Below, in pieces: positions 26,401 to 33,168 of a DNA stretch of 37,938 nucleotides; the stretch's first letter is position 1; every line of letters starts with the position of its first letter. Position numbers and translations under genes: made by a program. The notes beneath the pieces were generated by a model that was not told where the DNA came from, ran no database searches, and was given only the letters and a program-made list of their open reading frames with translations. This DNA is from Gemmatimonadaceae bacterium (GTDB taxonomy: Bacteria; Gemmatimonadota; Gemmatimonadetes; Gemmatimonadales; Gemmatimonadaceae): NCBI GenBank assembly GCA_025929535.1, contig JAICLZ010000041.1:1-37938 (forward strand), in the 5' to 3' direction.

Positions 26401-26425
26401 GTCCGTCGATCGTTAGCGTTGGCAT
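23414..26425 (-). CDS. fdhA: Molybdenum formate dehydrogenase catalytic (alpha) subunit with fused Fe-S domains
   Basis: 1003 residues from ATG 26425. The N-terminal [2Fe-2S] domain has C34, C45, C48 and C62. A NuoG-like His/Cys cluster (HDMSTCILCTRCVRACE) follows, then a 4Fe-4S ferredoxin part (CTWCGECVRVCPTGA), the Mo/W-proximal 4Fe-4S cluster (CPYCGVGC) and the bis-MGD domains. Formate-dehydrogenase signatures are CTRLCHSSSV, with Cys at about 427 as the metal ligand (a Cys, not Sec, enzyme), and RGQNNVQGASDVGA. A basic, Trp-containing insertion of about 60 residues lies before the WDEALDLA block. It oxidises formate to CO2 and passes electrons through its own clusters. No diaphorase (FdhB/NuoF) or FdhD gene is next to it. 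An in-frame ATG at 26461 is a less likely start. Confidence 0.92.
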   Translation of the reverse strand: MPTLTIDGREVTVPEGTTILEAARSLGLPVPTLCWYPKLPIVGNCRICLVSVEGTPKLVASCAALAADGQKITTESHAAVENRKAVLGMLLERYPVEEIPEGGARNEFEDYVRRYEVPTNKRSSLGLRTGDEREGDPLIQHDMSTCILCTRCVRACEDIQVVGVLETGFRGEHAEIIVGSDGNPDHAGCTWCGECVRVCPTGAIHDIIPLAKMKAESLREPVREVRSVCPYCGVGCQIDLEVRGNDIQRVKSPWIEETTPNIGSTCVKGRFGFDFAMHRDRLKKPLIRRGWVKRDDTWSWEPAAEQTAKWGRRGGPWMIVSEEAQTRKRRPKFNPLQKLPLLDQPLGDARDRVATPASWYEPFREATWDEALDLAATQMLKLRDTRGPNSLAVFSSAKCTNEENYLLQRLLRAAIGTNNIDHCTRLCHSSSVSAMQRAMSTSAASGSMREVETESDVIFILGANTTESHPVFGAAIKRAQRRGATLIVADPRRIELAQRADIHLQMLPGTDVVLLNSMVHHIFEQKLEDTKFIEARTHGIDALRESVVPYTPEMAETITGVPADTIRRAAELYAKGPRSATLWAMGLTQHHTGTDIVTTLLNLLLVTGSIGRWGAAMMPIRGQNNVQGASDVGAIPMSYPDYLPVEDPKVRKVFADEWNVPEERLSLVPGLRVTEIVKEGSPVHGLYVMGENPIISDPDISHAEEWFHHLDFVAVQDLFLTETARYADVVLPGASFAEKTGTVVNTERRIQLMHKAIDPPGDARGDLEILIELSNRVGLPTPFENAAEVMDEIARVTPSWRGVSHARLHGGGLQYPVEDAHHPGTDFLFATHFPTGDGKATLIPVEFLPPAELPDAEFPYFMNTGRQMYHWHTGTMTRRSHGLDAREPTPTVELNPADAAEMGIEDGDPVRIASRRASIEIAVRISDRVARKQIFIPMHYREAAANLLTNPVLDPYAKIPEFKVCAVHIEPVMRDGQRFGADTRSERAARSDSHERQLVAGDD

Positions 26426-26652
26426 GTCGGTCAGTCGCTGAAGGACGTCGAAAGGGGACACGCGTTCCCATCCCTATAATAACCGGTGCGCGCGAAGGCC
26501 GCGACGCAGGCGGCGGTCTGCACGCCGTGCGCGAAAAATTCCTCAGCTCGCCTCTCGGGCGATGCGTGCTTCACGATGCGAGCGTATGCGATGAAATACA
26601 CCGATTTCGCTTCATCGCTCCACGTTGCGACGAGCGGGTAGTACAGCGTGAG

Positions 26653-26740
26653 AGCCACACCAACGGAGTGCACGGACACGAACGGATTGCCGTTGTTTGC
26701 AGTATCCGTCCGTGTCCGTCTCTCCTCCGTTCGTGTCGCT
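26653..26740. repeat. Imperfect inverted repeat built of TCCGT motifs
   Basis: The left arm 26653-26687 and right arm 26704-26740 are reverse complements with a few mismatches and a two-base gap. They share ATCCGT-CGTGTCCGT and CTCCGTT-GTGT blocks around a 16-bp centre. The motif style matches the repeats at 22.33-22.48 kb, suggesting one dispersed repeat class. Confidence 0.65.
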
Positions 26741-26827
26741 TCACCAATCTGTCGCTTCCGGTCCCTCGCACAGGCATCGCATCGAATCCCGCCTCGCGCA
26801 TCGCACCATTGTTCAACGTCTGCGCCA

Positions 26828-26856
26828 TTGCGTGCGTTTTTTTACATTCCTATATT
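26828..26856 (+). promoter_or_regulatory. Sigma70-type promoter for the TldD/TldE block
   Basis: TTGCGT (26828-26833), a 17-bp spacer and TATATT (26851-26856) lie in an unusually AT-rich stretch, 38 bp before the first start codon. Expected transcription start is near 26863. Confidence 0.5.
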
Positions 26857-26870
26857 CGCGCCTGAACGAC

Positions 26871-26890
26871 TGGCGCCAAGCGCCAAGGAG
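26871..26890 (+). promoter_or_regulatory. Hairpin abutting the ribosome-binding site of the first TldD gene
   Basis: TGGCGC (26871-26876), loop CAA and GCGCCA (26880-26885) form a 6-bp stem whose last base is the first A of the Shine-Dalgarno AAGGAG (26885-26890). GTG 26895 follows 4 bases later. The ATG at 26891 opens only a 7-codon out-of-frame peptide, so the Shine-Dalgarno spacing decides for the GTG. Confidence 0.45.
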
Positions 26891-26894
26891 ATGA

Positions 26895-28511
26895 GTGCCT
26901 CATACGAGACGTGAGTTCCTGCAGCTATCCTCCGCCGCGGCGTTAGGCCTCGCGGCGTATCGCCTCCCCCCGCAGTACCGCATCGCTTCCCCCACATCGC
27001 CGCCGCTCACCGACCCGACATTCAAGGAGCTCGCGATGCGCGCGCTCGACGCCGCGAAGTCCGCCGGCGCGGAGTACGCAGATGTGCGCATCAGCCAGAA
27101 CCGCAATCAGGCCATTCAGGCGCGCGAGCACCGCGTGCAGTCGTTGAGCGACTCCGAAACCTTCGGCTTCGGCGTGCGCGTGCTCGTGAAGGGCGCGTGG
27201 GGTTTCGCCGCCAGCCGTGAGCTCGCTGCGGATGAGATGGTTCGTGTCGCGCGTCAGGCAGTCGCGCAGGCGCAGGCGAATCGCGCCGCGCTCGAACGGC
27301 CCGTGGTGCTCGCGCCCGTCAGCCCCACCGCGAATGGCACGTGGCGCGGACCCGCGGAGATCGATCCGTTCGAGGTGCCCGTGGAGGAGAAGGCCGCGCT
27401 CCTTCTCGATGCGAACGCCGCAGCGCTCAAGGTGCAGGGTGCCAAGTTCGTGAGCTCGGGAATGTTCTTCCTGCGCGAGGAGAAGACGCTCGCCACGAGC
27501 GATGGCACCTACGTGGTACAGACGATATTCCGATCACAGCCGCAGATGACGGTCACGGCCGTCGCACCGGATTTCTCCGACTTCCAGTCGCGCCAGTCGA
27601 ACGACATCCAGCCCATGGGCCGCGGCTACGAGCACGTGCGCGACGCCACGCTCGTCGAGAACGCCACGCGCTGGGCCACCGAGGCCGTGCAGAAGCTCGG
27701 CGCCAAACCGGTGGATGTGGGACGCTACGATCTCGTACTGCACCCCACGCACCTCTGGCTCACGATCCACGAATCCATCGCGCATCCCACGGAGCTCGAC
27801 CGCGCGATGGGCTACGAGGCGAATTACGCCGGCACGAGCTTCGTGTCGCCGCCCCAGAAGATGCTCGGTCAGTTCAGATACGGCCCCGAGATCATGAACA
27901 TCCAGGGCGATCGCTCGCAGCCGGGATCACTCTCCGCATGCGGATGGGATGATGAAGGCGTCGTTCCCGACACCTTTCTCATCATCAAGAAGGGGATCGT
28001 CAACGATTATCAGACCACGCGCGAGCAGGCGCCGTGGCTCGACTGGTGGTACAAGAAGCAGGCGAAGCCCACGCACTCGCACGGTTGCTCCTATGCGCAG
28101 TCCTGGGAAGACATTCAGTTCCAGCGCATGCCGAACGTTTCGCTCCTGCCGGGCGAAAAGGAGCAGTCGTTCGAGGATCTGATCGCCGCCACCGATCGCG
28201 GAATCGCCATCGTGGGCGAGGGCTCGTTCTCGATCGACCAGCAACGCTACAACGCGCAGTTCGGCGGGCAGCTCTTCTACGAGATCAAGGGCGGCAAGAT
28301 CGTGGGCATGCTCAAGGATGTCGCGTACCAGATGCGTACACCCGATTTCTGGAATTCGATGGACATGATCGGCGGCAAGAAGAGCTATCAGCTGGGCGGC
28401 GCGTTCAATGATGGAAAGGGGCAGCCGAGTCAGTCGAATGCGGTGAGCCATGGCTGTGTGCCCTCCCGCTTCCGGAACATCAACGTGATCAACACCGGGA
28501 GGAAGGCATGA
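26895..28511 (+). CDS. Tat-exported TldD-family metalloprotease, copy 1
   Basis: 538 residues. The N-terminus has a twin-arginine signal (TRREFLQLSSAAALGLAAY), so folded export to the periplasm is predicted. The TldD/PmbA fold follows, with the zinc motif HESIAH (H292, E293, H297) and the conserved block ELDRAMGYEANYAGTSF. The C-terminal block NDGKGQPSQ then SHGCVPSRFRNINV ends the protein. In the TldD of E. coli a Cys in a CGK-type motif is the third metal ligand; here that place reads DGK (D506), and C521 in SHGCVP is the only nearby Cys. TldD works with TldE to cleave unstructured peptides, for example microcin B17 leader removal. The ATGA overlap with the next gene shows coupling with its TldE partner. 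Confidence 0.92.
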   Translation: MPHTRREFLQLSSAAALGLAAYRLPPQYRIASPTSPPLTDPTFKELAMRALDAAKSAGAEYADVRISQNRNQAIQAREHRVQSLSDSETFGFGVRVLVKGAWGFAASRELAADEMVRVARQAVAQAQANRAALERPVVLAPVSPTANGTWRGPAEIDPFEVPVEEKAALLLDANAAALKVQGAKFVSSGMFFLREEKTLATSDGTYVVQTIFRSQPQMTVTAVAPDFSDFQSRQSNDIQPMGRGYEHVRDATLVENATRWATEAVQKLGAKPVDVGRYDLVLHPTHLWLTIHESIAHPTELDRAMGYEANYAGTSFVSPPQKMLGQFRYGPEIMNIQGDRSQPGSLSACGWDDEGVVPDTFLIIKKGIVNDYQTTREQAPWLDWWYKKQAKPTHSHGCSYAQSWEDIQFQRMPNVSLLPGEKEQSFEDLIAATDRGIAIVGEGSFSIDQQRYNAQFGGQLFYEIKGGKIVGMLKDVAYQMRTPDFWNSMDMIGGKKSYQLGGAFNDGKGQPSQSNAVSHGCVPSRFRNINVINTGRKA

Positions 28512-29878
28512 GCCCCCGGTCACTGTTCGATCCGGCAGGCGTTCTCTCGAAGGACGATGCGCACGCGTTGGCCACACGCGTGCTGGGCATGGCCAAGGCC
28601 GAGCAGACGCGCGTGTCGATCCTGGGCGGCGCACGCGGCAATACGCGCTATGCCGTGAACCAGGTCTCGAGCGGCGGCGACAACACCAACGTCATGGTGT
28701 CCATTCGCAGCACCTTCGGCACGCGCAGCGCGAGCACGACCACGAACAAGCTCGACGATGCATCGCTCGAGAGTGCCGTCGGGCTCTCGGAGCGGCTCGC
28801 CAAGCTCGCGCCTGAAGATCCCGAATCGATGCCCGAGCTCGGCCCGCAGACGTACGATGAGTCGCCGGGATGGAGCGCGGTCACGGCGGGACTCGATCCG
28901 GCGGGGCGCGCGGCCGCAGTGCGCGCAGTCACGGAGCCGTCGCGCGCGGCGAAGCTCGCGGCCACGGGGTACATCGAATCGGACGCGCAGGCGTACGCCA
29001 TCGCGACCAACAAGGGATTGTTCGCCTACGAACGGCAAACCGGTGCGGCGATGACCACCACGGTGCGTGCGCCCGACGGAAGCTCGAGCGGATGGGCGGG
29101 CGCGTCGCACAGCGATTGGTCGCACATCGATCCCGAAGCACTCGGCGCGCGCGCCATCGAGAAGGCGCGTGCCTCGATGAACGCCGTGGCCATCGAGCCG
29201 GGGCGCTACACGGTGGTGCTCGAGCCCACGGCGGTGGGAAATCTGGTTCAGCTGCTGGCGTTCGCGCTGAACGCGCGCAGCGCCGATGAGGGACGCAGCT
29301 TCTTCACCAAGCAGGGGGGCGGAAACAAAATCGGGCTCAAGGTCGTAGATGAGCGCGTGACGCTGCTTTCGGATCCATTCGATCCCGATGCAGCGGCACT
29401 GCCGTTCACGCCAGAGGGACTACCGGTACAGAAAACGACGTGGATCGAGAATGGCGTCGTCCGCAATCTCGCGTACGATCGCTATTGGGCGCAGAAACAG
29501 GGAAAGACGCCGACACCGTTGATCGGATCGCTGAAGCTCGTGGGCGGCACGTCCACCATGGAGGAGTTGATTGCGTCGACACAGCGGGGGATTCTCGTCA
29601 CCAGATTCTGGTACATCCGTCCGGTCGATCCACGCACCGTCCTCTATACAGGGCTCACGCGCGACGGCACATTCCTCATCGAAGACGGCAGGATCACGAA
29701 GGCCGTCAAGAATCTGCGCTACAACGAATCGCCGGTTTTCATGCTGAACAATCTGGAAGCCATGGGCCCATCGGTGCGCGTGAGTGCGAGCGAGGACGGC
29801 AGCCCGGGATTCGCGATCGTCGTGCCGCCCATCAAGGCGCACGACTTCAACTTCACCAGCCTGAGCGACGCCGTCTAA
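28508..29878 (+). CDS. TldE/PmbA-family protein, copy 1
   Basis: 456 residues, the non-catalytic-type partner of TldD: no HExxxH motif is present. Typical regions are GNTRYAVNQVSSGGDNTNVMVSI, GLFAYERQTGA, ADEGRSFFTKQGGGNKIG, VDERVTL and the C-terminal DGTFLIEDGRITKAVKNLRYNES plus KAHDFNFTSLSDAV. There is no signal peptide, although its partner has a Tat signal. The start overlaps the TldD1 stop (ATGA), and the stop overlaps the TldD2 start (TAATG). The family acts in peptide maturation and degradation as a TldD-TldE heterodimer; the substrate here is unknown. Confidence 0.9.
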   Translation: MSPRSLFDPAGVLSKDDAHALATRVLGMAKAEQTRVSILGGARGNTRYAVNQVSSGGDNTNVMVSIRSTFGTRSASTTTNKLDDASLESAVGLSERLAKLAPEDPESMPELGPQTYDESPGWSAVTAGLDPAGRAAAVRAVTEPSRAAKLAATGYIESDAQAYAIATNKGLFAYERQTGAAMTTTVRAPDGSSSGWAGASHSDWSHIDPEALGARAIEKARASMNAVAIEPGRYTVVLEPTAVGNLVQLLAFALNARSADEGRSFFTKQGGGNKIGLKVVDERVTLLSDPFDPDAAALPFTPEGLPVQKTTWIENGVVRNLAYDRYWAQKQGKTPTPLIGSLKLVGGTSTMEELIASTQRGILVTRFWYIRPVDPRTVLYTGLTRDGTFLIEDGRITKAVKNLRYNESPVFMLNNLEAMGPSVRVSASEDGSPGFAIVVPPIKAHDFNFTSLSDAV

Positions 29879-31509
29879 TGACAGACCGAAGAGATTTTCT
29901 GAAGAAGAGCGCAACGGTGGCGGCTGCAGTGGCCGCCGCCAATGCGTGGAAGGCGACGGGAGGCGTCGCGAGCGCGCTCGCATCCGTCTCGACACCGCCG
30001 CTCGAGGAGATTCCCGATTCCGCGATCAAGGAGCTCATGATGACGGGGCTCACCGCGGCCAAGGCTGCGGGCGCCGGCTACGCCGATGTTCGCATCGGAC
30101 GCCAGCGGCAGAACTTCGTCTTCACCCGCGAGCAGCAGATTCAGAACGTGGTCGACACGGACTCCATGGGCTGCGGCATCCGCGCGCTCGTGGACGGCAC
30201 GTGGGGCTTTGCCGCCACGCGCGCGCTGACGAAGGACGGCGTCTCCGCCGCCGCGAAGGAGGCGGTGTCGATCGCCAAGGCGAATCGCGCCGCGCGCGAC
30301 AGGCCGGTGGTGCTCACGCCCGCGCCTCCGAGCGTCGGCACGTGGAAGAGCGCGTACACGAAGGATCCGTGGGACGTGTCCGTCGAAGAGAAAGCCGCGT
30401 TGCTCCTCAAGGCGAACGGCGAGGCGCTGAAGGTCAGAGGCGTCAAGTACATCTTCAGCGGCCTGTTCTTCGTGAAGGAGGAGCGCAGCTACGCCAACAG
30501 CGAAGGTTCACTCACCCAGCAAACGGCCGTCCGCTCCTGGCCGCTGATGCAGATCACGGCGATCAACGCCGACCAGAGCGACTTCCAGAATCGCACGAAC
30601 ATCGCGGCCCCGATGGGGCGCGGCTGGGAATACGTGCTCGAGCGCGATCTCGCGGGCCACGCGCAGCAGTGGGGCGAAGAGGCCGTGCAGAAGCTCACGG
30701 CGAAGCCGGTGGAAGTGGGGCGCTACGATCTCGTGCTCCACCCGTCGCATCTCTGGCTCACGATCCACGAGTCGGTCGCGCATCCAACGGAGCTCGACCG
30801 CGCGATGGGCTACGAGGCGAACTACGCCGGTACGAGCTTCGTCTCGCCTCCCGAAAAGATGCTCGGCCAGTTCAAGTACGGGCCCGAGCTCATGAACATC
30901 CAGGGCGATCGCAATCAGGAAGGATGCCTCGGCACCGTGGGCTGGGATGACGAGGGCGTGAAGCCCGAGCCGTTCCTCCTCATCAAGAAGGGGATCGTCA
31001 ACGATTACCAGACCACGCGCGAGCAGGCCGCGTGGCTCGACTGGTGGTACAAGAAGGAGGGGCGCGAGACGCGCTCGCACGGCTGCTCGTACGCGCAGAA
31101 CTGGGACAACGTCCAGTTCCAGCGCATGCCGAACGTCTCGCTTCTACCCGGCGAGAAGGAGCAGTCGTTCGAGGATCTGATCGCCGCCACCGATCGCGGA
31201 ATCGCGATCGTGGGCGATGGCTCGTTCTCCATCGACCAGCAGCGCTACAACGCGCAGTTCGGCGGGCAGGTCTTCCACGAGATCAAGGGTGGCAAGATCG
31301 TCGGCCAGTTGAAGGATGTCGCCTATCAGATGCGCACGCCGGATTTCTGGAACTCGATGGACATGATCGGCGGCAAGAAGAGCTATGAGCTGGGAGGAAG
31401 CTTCTTCGACGGGAAGGGCCAGCCTGGGCAGATCAATGCCGTCAGCCACGGCGCAGTCCCCTCGCGCTTCCGCAACATCAACGTCATCAATACCGGGAGA
31501 AAAGCGTGA
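29878..31509 (+). CDS. Tat-exported TldD-family metalloprotease, copy 2
   Basis: 543 residues with a twin-arginine signal (TDRRDFLKKSATVAAAVAAA) and the zinc motif HESVAH (H297, E298, H302). It is a close paralogue of copy 1, nearly identical over the C-terminal half (for example MPNVSLLPGEKEQSFEDLI is shared) but clearly diverged over the N-terminal 250 residues. Position 526 in SHGAVPSRFRNINV is Ala where copy 1 has Cys521, and the preceding motif is FDGKGQP, so no Cys is available near either place. Proteolytic activity may therefore differ or be lost. ATG 29878 overlaps the previous stop by one base, and a GTGA overlap links it to its TldE. Confidence 0.92.
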   Translation: MTDRRDFLKKSATVAAAVAAANAWKATGGVASALASVSTPPLEEIPDSAIKELMMTGLTAAKAAGAGYADVRIGRQRQNFVFTREQQIQNVVDTDSMGCGIRALVDGTWGFAATRALTKDGVSAAAKEAVSIAKANRAARDRPVVLTPAPPSVGTWKSAYTKDPWDVSVEEKAALLLKANGEALKVRGVKYIFSGLFFVKEERSYANSEGSLTQQTAVRSWPLMQITAINADQSDFQNRTNIAAPMGRGWEYVLERDLAGHAQQWGEEAVQKLTAKPVEVGRYDLVLHPSHLWLTIHESVAHPTELDRAMGYEANYAGTSFVSPPEKMLGQFKYGPELMNIQGDRNQEGCLGTVGWDDEGVKPEPFLLIKKGIVNDYQTTREQAAWLDWWYKKEGRETRSHGCSYAQNWDNVQFQRMPNVSLLPGEKEQSFEDLIAATDRGIAIVGDGSFSIDQQRYNAQFGGQVFHEIKGGKIVGQLKDVAYQMRTPDFWNSMDMIGGKKSYELGGSFFDGKGQPGQINAVSHGAVPSRFRNINVINTGRKA

Positions 31510-32888
31510 GCCGCCCCCATCGCCTTTTGTCGCCTGAAACGGCGCCGGACGCGGGAGTGTTCTCGCCCGACGATGCACACGCTCTCTTTGCGCGTGTCGC
31601 GAAGCTGTCGAAGGCCGAGACGATCGAGATGCAATTGAACAGCAATCACACCGGCAACACCCGCTTCGCCGCCAACCAGATGTCGACATCGGGAAGCGTC
31701 ACCGACATGCAGCTCGCGGTGCAGAGCTCATTCGGCGCGAAGCACGCCGTGGTGGTCACCAACGACCTCAGCGATGAGTCGCTCGCGCGCGCCGTCGCCG
31801 AGTCGGAAACGCTCGCGAAGCTCGCGCCCGACGATCCGGAGGCCATGCCTCCGCTCGGTGCGCAGAGCTACGTTCCGGTGAACGCGTTCTTCGAATCGAC
31901 GGCGAAGTTGACGGCGGCGGATCGCGCGAAGGCCGCGCTCACGGCACTCGCGCCGGCGCGCGGCGCTGGCGATCTTCAGGCCGCCGGGTTCATTATTACC
32001 GGCGAGTCGTCGGTCGCACTCGGAAATTCGAAGGGATTGTTCGCGTATCACCGCGCGACGAGCGCGAATTATCAGCTCACGGTGCGCACGGCGGACGGTA
32101 CGGGATCGGGGTGGGCGGCCGCGGATCATCCCGATTGGACGCAGCTCGATTTCAGGGCGGTGAGTGATCGCGCGATCGACAAGGCGAAGCTGTCGCGCAC
32201 TCCGGTGGCGATCGAGCCGGGGCGCTACACGGTGATCTTCGAGCCGCAGGCAGTGGGAGATCTGGTGCAGCTCATCGGAAATTATTCCGATGCGCGGTCC
32301 GCCGATGAGGGTCGCAGCCCGTTCGTGAAGGCCGGCGGTGGTAACAAAGTCGGGGAGAAGATCGTCGATGAGCGAGTGACGATCGTAGCCGATCCGCAGG
32401 ATCCGCAGCTGATGTCACAGCCGTTCGATGCAGATGGTCTCGCACTGAATCGGCAGGTCTTCATTGAGAATGGTGTGCTCAAGCAGTTATTCTACACACG
32501 ATTCTGGGCGAAGAAGCAGGGCAAGACGGCGACGGGGTAGCCGCAGTCGATCAAGATGATGGGCGGCAATTCGTCGATCGATGAGATGATAAAAAGCACG
32601 CCGCGCGGCGTGCTGGTGACGCGGCTCTGGTATTTGCGTGAGGTCGATCCGCGCACGATCCTCTATACGGGACTCACGCGCGATGGTACGTTCCTGATCG
32701 AGAATGGCAAGGTCACGAAGGCAGTGCGCAACTTTCGCTTCAACGACTCACCGTTGTTCACGCTGAATAACCTCGAGATGCTCGGACCATCAGTGCGACT
32801 CGCCGGCACGGAGCAGGGTGGCGACATCGTGATGCCGACCATCAAGGTGAAGGACTTCAACTTCACGAGCCTCTCGGAGGCCGTGTAG
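31506..32888 (+). pseudogene. TldE/PmbA-family protein, copy 2, interrupted by one in-frame TAG
   Basis: The reading frame starts at GTG 31506 (GTGA overlap with TldD2), runs 344 codons to TAG at 32538-32540 and continues in the same frame to the TAG at 32886-32888. The two parts together match TldE copy 1 collinearly across the interruption: copy 1 has KTPTPLIGSLKLVGG and copy 2 has KTATG-stop-PQSIKMMGG with identical spacing, so there is no frameshift. The C-terminal part keeps DGTFLIENGKVTKAV and VKDFNFTSLSEAV. It could be a recent nonsense mutation, a sequence error, a natural readthrough site or a split gene with reinitiation at ATG 32556. The shortened product alone would lack the conserved C-terminal beta domain. 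Confidence 0.75.
32556..32888 (+). CDS. C-terminal TldE fragment, possible separate product if the TAG terminates
   Basis: 110 residues from ATG 32556, 15 bp after the amber stop. It covers the C-terminal domain of TldE copy 2 (GGNSSIDEMIKSTPRGVLVTRLWYL and onward). ATG-ATG at 32556-32561 could be used for reinitiation, but no Shine-Dalgarno sequence is apparent. Listed so that both readings of the locus are visible. Confidence 0.4.
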   Translation: MMGGNSSIDEMIKSTPRGVLVTRLWYLREVDPRTILYTGLTRDGTFLIENGKVTKAVRNFRFNDSPLFTLNNLEMLGPSVRLAGTEQGGDIVMPTIKVKDFNFTSLSEAV

Positions 32889-32890
32889 AG

Positions 32891-32943
32891 ATACGACGGT
32901 TCGTTGGCGTCGTATCGCCCCACCGATCCACCGGGGGATCGGT
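32891..32943 (+). other. Two consecutive hairpins after the TldE copy 2 frame
   Basis: ATACGACG (32891-32898) pairs with CGTCGTAT (32908-32915), and ACCGATCC (32922-32929) pairs with GGATCGGT (32936-32943). Each stem is 8 bp and perfect. There is no long T-run; they may attenuate transcription or protect mRNA ends ahead of the lysine-rich gene. Confidence 0.5.
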
Positions 32944-32978
32944 CGGGCCGTTTCACTCCGGTCAATGGAGAATGAATC

Positions 32979-33080
32979 ATGGCTACCAAGAAAAAGAAGT
33001 CCGCGACGAAGAAGTCCGGCCGCAAGTCCGCCACCAAGAAGCGCGGTGGTGCGAAGAAGGCGGCCAAGAAGCGCAAGTAG
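32979..33080 (+). CDS. 33-residue lysine-rich, histone-tail-like protein
   Basis: ATG 32979 is preceded by GGAG at 8 bases and runs 33 codons to TAG 33078-33080. The product has 14 Lys and 3 Arg among 33 residues, the rest mostly Ala, Ser, Thr and Gly, with a repeated SATKK pattern (MATKKKKSATKK then SGRKSATKKRGG). It resembles the basic tails of bacterial H1/Hc1-like proteins and is expected to bind DNA or RNA. No acidic residue is present. A strong terminator 29 bp after the stop supports a real, separately ended transcript. Its role is unknown. Confidence 0.75.
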   Translation: MATKKKKSATKKSGRKSATKKRGGAKKAAKKRK

Positions 33081-33108
33081 TGCTTCGACGTTGGGCATAG
33101 TAGAACGA

Positions 33109-33136
33109 AAGGCCGGCGGAAATCGCCGGCCTTTTC
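33109..33136 (+). terminator. Rho-independent terminator after the lysine-rich gene
   Basis: AAGGCCGGCG (33109-33118), loop GAAAT and CGCCGGCCTT (33124-33133) form a perfect 10-bp stem continuing into TTC. It ends the TldD/TldE and lysine-rich transcripts. Confidence 0.88.
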
Positions 33137-33168
33137 TATCTCGGTTCCCTGCACACACGCCTCACTCG

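Larger units (their letters stand above)
26426..26894. other. Intergenic region between divergent fdhA and the TldD/TldE block
   Basis: About 470 bp, less GC-rich than its neighbours. It contains an AT-rich TATTAT-like box for fdhA (minus strand, 26476-26481, weak), a long imperfect inverted repeat (26653-26740) and a good promoter for the plus-strand block. A minus-strand 82-codon frame (26431-26679) is not accepted as a gene. Confidence 0.65.

Noticed and set aside
26431..26679. 82-codon minus-strand frame upstream of fdhA
   Set aside because: It looks partly protein-like, but third-position GC is clearly below that of its neighbours, its start lies inside the TCCGT inverted repeat, and it overlaps the likely fdhA promoter box. 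Conservation would be needed to accept it.
32538..32540. Pyrrolysine insertion at the TAG
   Set aside because: No pyl genes are in view, and TAG is used as an ordinary stop elsewhere in the window (for example 33078-33080), so special decoding is not supported.
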